Positions 1-4,458 of a stretch of 10,495 bases of DNA are shown piece by piece. How positions within the stretch are numbered: position 1 is the first letter of the stretch; each line of letters begins with the position of its first letter. The notes under the pieces are model-generated. The model ran no database searches. It saw nothing but the letters and a program-made list of their open reading frames with translations, and had not been told where the DNA came from. The translations under genes were made by a program, and so were the position numbers. The stretch is from an uncultured Eubacteriales bacterium. Its GTDB lineage: Bacteria > Bacillota > Clostridia > Oscillospirales > Oscillospiraceae. The stretch lies in the NCBI GenBank assembly GCA_900552725.1, contig USAT01000067.1, positions 1-10,495 of the forward strand. The letters are read 5' to 3'.

Positions 1-19
1 GTTCCTTCCGGTGCTTTTG

Positions 20-49
20 CCTACTTTTGTCACTGTTGACAAAAGTAGG
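20..49. repeat. Perfect inverted repeat, 13-bp arms, 4-nt loop
   Basis: The arms CCTACTTTTGTCA (20-32) and TGACAAAAGTAGG (37-49) are exact reverse complements around the loop CTGT. The repeat lies 24 bp beyond the rsmG stop codon. In rsmG sense the hairpin is followed by CAAAAGC rather than a U-tract, so it is not a canonical intrinsic terminator, although a stem this long could still protect or define an mRNA 3' end. The flanking CTTTTGC repeats part of the arm sequence. The form resembles REP-like dispersed repeats of clostridial genomes, but copy number cannot be judged from one copy. Confidence 0.8.
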
Positions 50-65
50 TCGCGCCGCGGCGCGA
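50..65. repeat. Perfect 16-bp GC-rich palindrome
   Basis: TCGCGCCG (50-57) is directly followed by its exact reverse complement CGGCGCGA (58-65). It abuts the AT-rich stem-loop at 20-49 with no gap, so two palindromes of opposite base composition stand side by side after rsmG. As RNA it could form a 6-bp stem with a CGCG loop. Function unknown; it is probably part of the same repeat unit as its neighbour. Confidence 0.75.
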
Positions 66-73
66 AACTCCCC

Positions 74-772
74 TCACTTCAATGGTGCTTTCTTCATCCT
101 CGCCCAGCTTCTCGGAAACTGCGGCGGGGTGTCCTTCACCTTGCGGATGATCACCACGCGGTGGGTCACCTCCGTGCCGGGGATGGCGTAATCCCGGATA
201 GCCTCAATCTTTCCGCCCAGCTGGCCGATGGCGCCCCGGGCGCTGTTGATCTCCTCGTCACTGTCCACCGATTTCATGGCCAGGAAGCAGCCGCCTACCT
301 TCGCCAGCGGCAGCGCCAGCTCGCTCAGCAGCGGCAGCGCCGCCACGGCGCGGGAGGTGGCGATATCGTAGGCCTGCCGGTGTGCCGCGGCGAACTCCTC
401 CGCCCGGGCGTGGACGCAGTCCACACGGGCAAGGCCCATTTCCTCGCAGGTCTGCTGCAGCCAGTCGATGCGTTTGCCCAGACTGTCCAGCAGCGTCAGG
501 TCGAAGTCCGGCTCCAGCATCCGCAGCACCATGCCGGGGAAGCCCGCGCCGGTGCCTACGTCCACCACCGACTTGCCCCGGAGATCCGCCATCGTCAGCA
601 GCGCGGCGCAGTCCAGCAGGTGTAGGGCAGCCACGTCCTTGGGCTCGGTGATGGCTGTCAGGTTCATGACCTGATTCTTTTCCAGCAGCCGCCGGGAGAA
701 ATCCAGCAGCTGAGGTACGGCGGAGCAGGGAAGGCCCAGCGCCGCCAGACCCTCGCGCAGTGTCTGCTCCAT
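74..772 (-). CDS. rsmG: 16S rRNA (guanine-N7)-methyltransferase RsmG (GidB)
   Basis: This 232-residue protein matches the RsmG family in length and layout. The family methylates N7 of G527 in the 530 loop of 16S rRNA using S-adenosylmethionine, and its loss gives low-level streptomycin resistance. Visible marks are the N-terminal NLTAI block (37-41), the SAM-binding motif I DVGTGAGFPG (71-80), the downstream SRAVA/LP segment of the Rossmann fold, and the basic C-terminus FPRSWARMKKAPL typical of the family. The ATG overlaps the mscL TAA by one base (TAATG), and AAGGAT lies about 9 nt upstream, so translational coupling to mscL is likely. It is the last gene of the parA-parB-serS-mscL-rsmG run; in many Firmicutes it instead lies just upstream of parAB. 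No T-rich terminator follows it within the window. Confidence 0.95.
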   Translation of the reverse strand: MEQTLREGLAALGLPCSAVPQLLDFSRRLLEKNQVMNLTAITEPKDVAALHLLDCAALLTMADLRGKSVVDVGTGAGFPGMVLRMLEPDFDLTLLDSLGKRIDWLQQTCEEMGLARVDCVHARAEEFAAAHRQAYDIATSRAVAALPLLSELALPLAKVGGCFLAMKSVDSDEEINSARGAIGQLGGKIEAIRDYAIPGTEVTHRVVIIRKVKDTPPQFPRSWARMKKAPLK

Positions 773-1203
773 TACTGCTTATCCTTCAGCAGGTCGCGGA
801 TCTCCGTCAGCAGTTCCTCGCTGGTGGGCGCGGGCGCCGCCTCTTCGACGGGCTCCTCCGGCTTTTTGCCGATGCTGCGCAGCTTGTTGATGGCCTTGAC
901 CACCATGAACAGCACCAGCGCGATGATCAGGAAGTCCAGCACCACGGCGATGAAGTTGCCGTAGTTGACGGCGATTTCCGGGATCTCAGTGCCGTCGGCG
1001 GCGGTCTCGGCGGCCTTCAGCACCCATTTCCACGCGCTGAAATCCACGCCGCCGGTAATGCGGGAGATGAGGGGCATGATCACGTCATTCACCAGCGAAG
1101 TGGTGATCTTGCCAAACGCGCCGCCGATGACAACGCCGATGGCCATGTCCACCACGTTGCCCTTCATGGCGAATTCCTTGAATTCCGCGATAAACTTTTT
1201 CAT
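772..1203 (-). CDS. mscL: Large-conductance mechanosensitive channel MscL
   Basis: A 143-residue membrane protein that forms a pentameric emergency pore, opened by membrane tension during hypo-osmotic shock. The N-terminal amphipathic helix and first membrane helix carry the family signature FKEFAMKGNVVDMAIGVVIG (8-27), followed by the GKITTSLVNDVIMP segment (31-44). A periplasmic loop (about 47-80) and a second membrane helix (about 84-103) follow, then a Pro/Glu/Ala-rich linker and the C-terminal bundle helix LLTEIRDLL. I start at ATG 1203 because AGGAGT lies 7 nt upstream. An in-frame GTG at 1212 would add three residues but overlaps that ribosome binding site. The serS stop is 50 nt upstream, and the 3' end overlaps the rsmG start by one base. 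I saw no convincing promoter in the gap, so it is probably cotranscribed with serS. Confidence 0.96.
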   Translation of the reverse strand: MKKFIAEFKEFAMKGNVVDMAIGVVIGGAFGKITTSLVNDVIMPLISRITGGVDFSAWKWVLKAAETAADGTEIPEIAVNYGNFIAVVLDFLIIALVLFMVVKAINKLRSIGKKPEEPVEEAAPAPTSEELLTEIRDLLKDKQ

Positions 1204-1253
1204 AGGGTACACTCCTTATATACAAAGAGTTATATGTGCGCGATTACAAATTG

Positions 1254-2576
1254 TTAATGTTTGGGGATCAGCACGGCCTTGCCGCCCATGTAGGGACGCA
1301 GCACCTCGGGGATCACCACGCTGCCGTCGGCTTGCAGGTTGTTCTCCAAAAAGGCGATCAGCATGCGGGGCGGGGCCACCACGGTGTTGTTCAGGGTGTG
1401 ACAGAGCTGCATTTTGCCGCTTTCGTCCTTGTAGCGGATCTTCAGACGGCGGGCCTGTGCGTCGCCCAGATTGGAGCAGGAGCACACCTCGAAGTACTTC
1501 TGCTGGCGGGGCGACCATGCCTCGATGTCACAGGACTTGCACTTCAGGTCGGCCAGGTCGCCGGAGCAGCACTCCAGCTGCCGCACGGGGATGTCCAGAG
1601 AGCGGAACAACTCTACGCTGTAGCGCCACATCTTCTCATACCACGCCTTGGAGTCCTCGGGCTTGCAGACAACGATCATCTCCTGCTTTTCAAACTGGTG
1701 GATGCGGTAAACGCCCCGCTCCTCGATGCCGTGAGCGCCCTTCTCCTTGCGGAAGCAGGGAGAGTAAGAGGTCAGGGTCTGGGGCAGCTTGTCCTCCGGC
1801 AGGATCTGGTCGATGAACTTGCCGATCATGGAGTGCTCGCTGGTGCCGATCAGGTACAGATCCTCGCCCTCGATCTTATACATCATGGCGTCCATGTCGG
1901 TCTGGCTCATAACGCCCTCCACCACGTTGCCGTGGATCATAAAGGGGGGGATGCAGTAGGTGAAGCCCTTGTCGATCATAAAGTCGCGGGCGTAGGCAAG
2001 CACTGCCTCGTGCAGCCGGGCGATGTCGCCCAGCAGATAGTAGAAGCCGCTGCCGGACACCCGTCCCGCCGCGTCCAGATCAATGCCGTCAAACCGCTCC
2101 ATGATGTCGGTATGATAGGGCACCTCGAAATCGGGGGTCTTGGGATCGCCGAAGCGCTCCACCTCCACATTGCAGCTGTCATCGGGGCCGATGGGGACGC
2201 TTTCGTCGATGATCTGCGGGATCACCAGCATGATCTTGTTGAGAGCGGCCTCGGCCTGCTCCTTCTGGGCCTCCAGTGTGCCCATGCGGTCGGCGTCGGC
2301 CTTGACGGCGGCGTTGTTGGCGTCGATCTGTGCCTGAATGGCGGCCTTCTCCGCCTCGTCGGTGCACTTCTTCAGCTTGCCGAACAGGGGGCCGTTGGCC
2401 TTGGACAGCTTGTTGCGCTCAGCCTTCAGTGCCTCGCCGTCAGCGATGGCCTGGCGGCGCTGGGCGTCCAGGGCGATGGCCTCGTCCACCAGGGGCAGCT
2501 TGGCGTTCTGGAACTTCTTGCGGATGTTTTCCTTGACGATATCGGGATTTTCCCGGACAAATTTGATATCAAGCAT
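1254..2576 (-). CDS. serS: Seryl-tRNA synthetase (divergent class)
   Basis: A 440-residue class II aminoacyl-tRNA synthetase that charges tRNA-Ser (and tRNA-Sec) in the cytoplasm. Residues about 30-115 are the charged long helices of the tRNA-binding coiled-coil arm. The catalytic core follows: the TxE serine-binding motif is TSE (245-247), and motif 2 runs from F275-R276-x-E278 to R291-x-HQFEKQE. The motif 3 region is LNNTVVAPPRMLIAFLENN (395-413); ordinary bacterial enzymes read NGSGLAVGRTL here. The ATP-binding arginine is kept (R404), but the preceding Gly is Pro and the serine-binding Ser is Thr (T398), as in archaeal/eukaryotic-type enzymes. The segment CCSGDLADLKCKSCDIEAWSPRQQKYFEVCSCSN (336-369) is Cys-rich. 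AGAGGT 7 nt before ATG fixes the start. A parS site lies in the 44-nt gap to parB. The gap is too short for a T-box leader. Confidence 0.95.
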   Translation of the reverse strand: MLDIKFVRENPDIVKENIRKKFQNAKLPLVDEAIALDAQRRQAIADGEALKAERNKLSKANGPLFGKLKKCTDEAEKAAIQAQIDANNAAVKADADRMGTLEAQKEQAEAALNKIMLVIPQIIDESVPIGPDDSCNVEVERFGDPKTPDFEVPYHTDIMERFDGIDLDAAGRVSGSGFYYLLGDIARLHEAVLAYARDFMIDKGFTYCIPPFMIHGNVVEGVMSQTDMDAMMYKIEGEDLYLIGTSEHSMIGKFIDQILPEDKLPQTLTSYSPCFRKEKGAHGIEERGVYRIHQFEKQEMIVVCKPEDSKAWYEKMWRYSVELFRSLDIPVRQLECCSGDLADLKCKSCDIEAWSPRQQKYFEVCSCSNLGDAQARRLKIRYKDESGKMQLCHTLNNTVVAPPRMLIAFLENNLQADGSVVIPEVLRPYMGGKAVLIPKH

Positions 2577-2603
2577 GATGCTTACCTCTTATGTTATTTG
2601 AAT

Positions 2604-2619
2604 TGTTTCACGTGAAACA
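2604..2619. other. parS centromere site 1 (parB-serS gap)
   Basis: The 16 bp TGTTTCACGTGAAACA match the Spo0J/ParB parS consensus exactly. Only one base (2620) separates the site from the parB stop codon (2621-2623), and it ends about 20 nt before the serS ribosome binding site. ParB is expected to load here as a CTP-dependent clamp and spread over parB and serS. Confidence 0.97.
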
Positions 2620-2620
2620 C

Positions 2621-3481
2621 TCAGTGCTTCAACTGATGCAGCGCTTCCAGCAGGGCGTTGAGATCGTCCATGCCAAAGTACTCCAGCTCGATGCGTCCCT
2701 TCTTCTTACCGGTGACGATCTTGCAGGGACGGCCAAGGCGTTCACCCAGCTCCCGCGCGGCCTCGGCGGCGTAGTCCACAGAAGTGGCATCCTTGGCAGG
2801 CTTGTCCGGCTTTTCTGCCGTCAGCTTCTTTACCAGAAGCTCCGTTTGGCGGACGGAGAGATCGTCCTTAACAATGATGGCGGCGGCTTTCTGCTGCACG
2901 TCTGTCGTCAGCGGCACCAGGGCGCGGGCGTGACCGCCGGTCAGCTTGCCCTCCTCCACCAGTTCGCGCACCTCCTTGCAGAGGTTCAACAGCCGCAAAG
3001 CGTTGGCCACGGCGCTGCGGGACTTGCCCACCCGCTGAGAGGTTTCCTCCTGGGTCAGGCCGTACTGTTCCATCAGCGTGTGATAGCCCTCGGCTTCCTC
3101 CATGGGATTCAGGTCCTCACGCTGGAGGTTTTCGATCATGGCCAACTCCATGGCCTTGCGGTCATCGGCCTCGATGACCACCACCGGCACCTGACTGAGG
3201 CCCGCCATCCGGGCGGCCCGCCAGCGGCGCTCACCGGCGATGATCTGGTAATAGCCGGATTGCAGCTTCCGTACCGTCAGCGGCTGAATAATGCCGTGCT
3301 GCCGGATGGAGTCCGCCAGATCGGCCAGCGCGTCGGGATCAAACTGCTTCCGGGGCTGGGATGCACAGCTCTCCACCTGAGAGATGGGGAGGAAGAGGCT
3401 GCTCTTGACCTCCGGCTCGTTGGTAAAATCGTCGCCCAGCAGGGCGTCAAGGCCCTTGCCGAGACCCTTCATTTTTGCCAT
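2621..3481 (-). CDS. parB: Chromosome-partitioning protein ParB (Spo0J)
   Basis: A 286-residue DNA-binding CTPase clamp that loads at parS, slides along DNA, recruits SMC/condensin and is moved by ParA. The basic N-terminus KGLGKGLDALLGD (5-17) is the ParA-stimulating segment seen in chromosomal ParBs. The N-terminal domain carries the CTP-binding GERRWRAAR box (83-91) and the second box ENLQREDLNPMEEA (117-130). The helix-turn-helix LTQEETSQRVGKSRSAVANALRLL (142-165) reads parS. After a variable, Lys/Ala-rich linker comes the C-terminal dimerisation domain. The start ATG has AAAGGAGT about 9 nt upstream, which favours it over the ATG at codon 4. It lies 35 nt after parA and immediately before a perfect parS. 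Length is usual for Firmicutes ParB. Confidence 0.97.
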   Translation of the reverse strand: MAKMKGLGKGLDALLGDDFTNEPEVKSSLFLPISQVESCASQPRKQFDPDALADLADSIRQHGIIQPLTVRKLQSGYYQIIAGERRWRAARMAGLSQVPVVVIEADDRKAMELAMIENLQREDLNPMEEAEGYHTLMEQYGLTQEETSQRVGKSRSAVANALRLLNLCKEVRELVEEGKLTGGHARALVPLTTDVQQKAAAIIVKDDLSVRQTELLVKKLTAEKPDKPAKDATSVDYAAEAARELGERLGRPCKIVTGKKKGRIELEYFGMDDLNALLEALHQLKH

Positions 3482-3516
3482 ATATCCCGTACTCCTTTCG
3501 TTGGGAATGTCAGCCC

Positions 3517-4272
3517 TCAGGCATTCTTGCGCAGGAACTCCACCGCCAGCGCGGCGTAGGCCTCCGCGCCCCGGCAGGTGCGGTCATAGCCGCAGATGGG
3601 CTTGCCGTGGCTGGGCGCCTCGCTGAGGCGCACGTTGCGGGGGATCACGGTGGCGTAGACCTTGCCGGGGAAGAAGCGCTTGATCTCCTGCGCCACTTGG
3701 ATGCTCAGGTTGGTGCGGCCGTCAAACATGGTCAGCAGCACGCCCTCAATCTGAAGCTGGGGGTTCATGCTGCGGCGCACCAGCCGCACCGTGTTCATCA
3801 GATCACTGAGGCCCTCCAGGGCGAAATACTCGCCCTGCACCGGCACCAGCAGGGAATTGGCGGCGCACAGCGCGTTCAGCGTCAGCAGCTCCAGGGAAGG
3901 GGGGCAGTCGATGAAGATGTAGTCATACTGCTCCGCCACCTGCCGCAGTGCCTGCTTCAGCAGGAACTGCCGGTCGGGCAGGTTGATCATCTCCACGCCG
4001 GCACCCGCCAGCGCCTTGCTGCTGGGCAGCACGTCGCCATAGGGGGTGGAGACGATGGCCTTGGCCGTCTCGACGCCGTTGATAATTACGTCGTATACGC
4101 CGTTGGAGACCGTCTTGTCCACGCCCATGCCGCTGGTGGCGTTGGCCTGGGGGTCAAAGTCGCACAGCAGCACCCGCTTGCCCGTCTGGGCCACGGCCGC
4201 CGCCAGATTGACGCAGGTGGTGGTCTTGCCCACGCCGCCCTTCTGATTCACGATCGCTACGATTTTTGCCAC
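3517..4272 (-). CDS. parA: Chromosome-partitioning ATPase ParA (Soj)
   Basis: A 251-residue MinD/ParA-family ATPase that binds nucleoid DNA as an ATP dimer and, with ParB-parS, segregates replication origins; in Bacillus its homologue also controls DnaA. The deviant Walker A motif is KGGVGKTT (11-18) with signature lysine K11 and K16. The A' motif is CDFDPQAN (37-44) with D40, and Walker B is IFIDCPPS (119-126) with D122. The C-terminal RNVRLSEAPSHGKPI segment is typical of chromosomal Soj. I chose the GTG at 4272 (MAKIVAIVNQKGG) because the family starts there and GAGGGAA lies 6-8 nt upstream. The frame stays open for 57 more codons upstream, but that stretch covers the promoter and both parS sites. 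It is the first gene of the parAB-serS-mscL-rsmG run. Confidence 0.97.
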   Translation of the reverse strand: MAKIVAIVNQKGGVGKTTTCVNLAAAVAQTGKRVLLCDFDPQANATSGMGVDKTVSNGVYDVIINGVETAKAIVSTPYGDVLPSSKALAGAGVEMINLPDRQFLLKQALRQVAEQYDYIFIDCPPSLELLTLNALCAANSLLVPVQGEYFALEGLSDLMNTVRLVRRSMNPQLQIEGVLLTMFDGRTNLSIQVAQEIKRFFPGKVYATVIPRNVRLSEAPSHGKPICGYDRTCRGAEAYAALAVEFLRKNA

Positions 4273-4292
4273 AATAATTCCCTCGCATTTGG

Positions 4293-4311
4293 TATTTCTA
4301 TAGTAGAAATA
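4293..4311. repeat. 8-bp-arm inverted repeat at the parA transcription start
   Basis: TATTTCTA (4293-4300) and TAGAAATA (4304-4311) are exact reverse complements with a 3-bp centre. The repeat touches the last base of the -10 box and covers the expected start of transcription. It could be an operator for autoregulation or a 5' hairpin in the parA leader. With AT-rich arms a chance origin is possible. Confidence 0.4.
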
Positions 4312-4338
4312 GTATACCACAAAAGTGATAGGATTCAA
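4311..4338 (-). promoter_or_regulatory. Sigma-A-type promoter for parA operon
   Basis: On the minus strand a -35 box TTGAAT (4338-4333) and a -10 box TATACT (4316-4311) are separated by 16 bp. The predicted start of transcription near 4304 gives a leader of about 30 nt before the parA GTG. The promoter sits downstream of the terminator that closes the previous operon, as expected for a new transcription unit. Confidence 0.75.
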
Positions 4339-4386
4339 TACTTTTTTCAACGGCGCGTGACAATTTTTGCGGAATACAGACGCGGG

Positions 4387-4402
4387 TGTTTCACGTGAAA
4401 CA
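4387..4402. other. parS centromere site 2 (upstream of parA promoter)
   Basis: Exact parS sequence TGTTTCACGTGAAACA. It lies about 50 bp upstream of the parA -35 box and 24 bp from the next parS; the two centres are exactly 40 bp apart. Bound ParB here could influence the parA promoter as well as mark the origin region. Confidence 0.97.
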
Positions 4403-4413
4403 AAAGGAAACAC

Positions 4414-4451
4414 AAAAAAGGAGGAATGTTTCACGTGAAACATTCCTCCTT
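4414..4451 (-). terminator. Intrinsic terminator of the dut-GH13 operon, with parS as its core
   Basis: Positions 4418-4451 form a perfect 34-bp palindrome. In minus-strand RNA it starts 7 nt after the GH13 stop codon and folds into a stem of about 15 bp (AAGGAGGAAUGUUUC against its complement, loop ACGU). It is followed by a U-tract; Ts run from 4419 to 4414. This is a strong Rho-independent terminator by shape. The central 16 bp are a perfect parS site. Confidence 0.85.
4427..4442. other. parS centromere site 3 (inside terminator stem)
   Basis: Exact parS sequence TGTTTCACGTGAAACA, centred in the 34-bp palindrome that forms the terminator hairpin. The palindrome continues 9 bp beyond parS on each side (AAGGAGGAA and its complement), which the other two parS copies do not. 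Confidence 0.97.
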
Positions 4452-4458
4452 GGAAGCA

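Noticed and set aside
20..49. Rho-independent terminator for rsmG
   Set aside because: The stem is strong but no U-tract follows on the minus strand (CAAAAGC instead).
1204..1212. GTG start at 1212 for mscL, giving 146 residues
   Set aside because: It overlaps the AGGAGT ribosome site, which is correctly spaced for the ATG at 1203; MscL proteins start MKKF-like.
1204..1253. Promoter in the serS-mscL gap
   Set aside because: TA-rich words exist (TATAAC, TATATA), but no -35 box lies at a proper distance.
1236..2615. 459-codon open frame on the plus strand opposite serS
   Set aside because: It mirrors a clear SerRS gene, its protein is low-complexity Leu/Gly/His/Val-rich with no recognisable domain, and long antisense frames are expected in GC-rich DNA.
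2577..2620. T-box riboswitch upstream of serS
   Set aside because: The gap is only 44 nt and holds parS and the ribosome site; a T-box leader needs well over 150 nt.
4339..4367. Second parA promoter TTGTCA-17-TATTGA on the minus strand
   Set aside because: The -10 matches the consensus at only three of six positions, and a better promoter lies just downstream.
2591..4398. Long plus-strand frames opposite parB and parA
   Set aside because: Antisense shadows of well-supported genes; proteins are rich in His, Gln and Leu with no family features.
4273..4443. 57-codon N-terminal extension of ParA beginning MFHVKH
   Set aside because: It translates both parS sites and the promoter; the ParA family starts at MAKIVAIVNQKGG, and the GTG at 4272 has its own ribosome binding site.
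4273..4458. Replication origin near parAB
   Set aside because: No TTATCCACA-like DnaA boxes or AT-rich unwinding cluster seen; all content is explained by terminator, parS sites and promoter.
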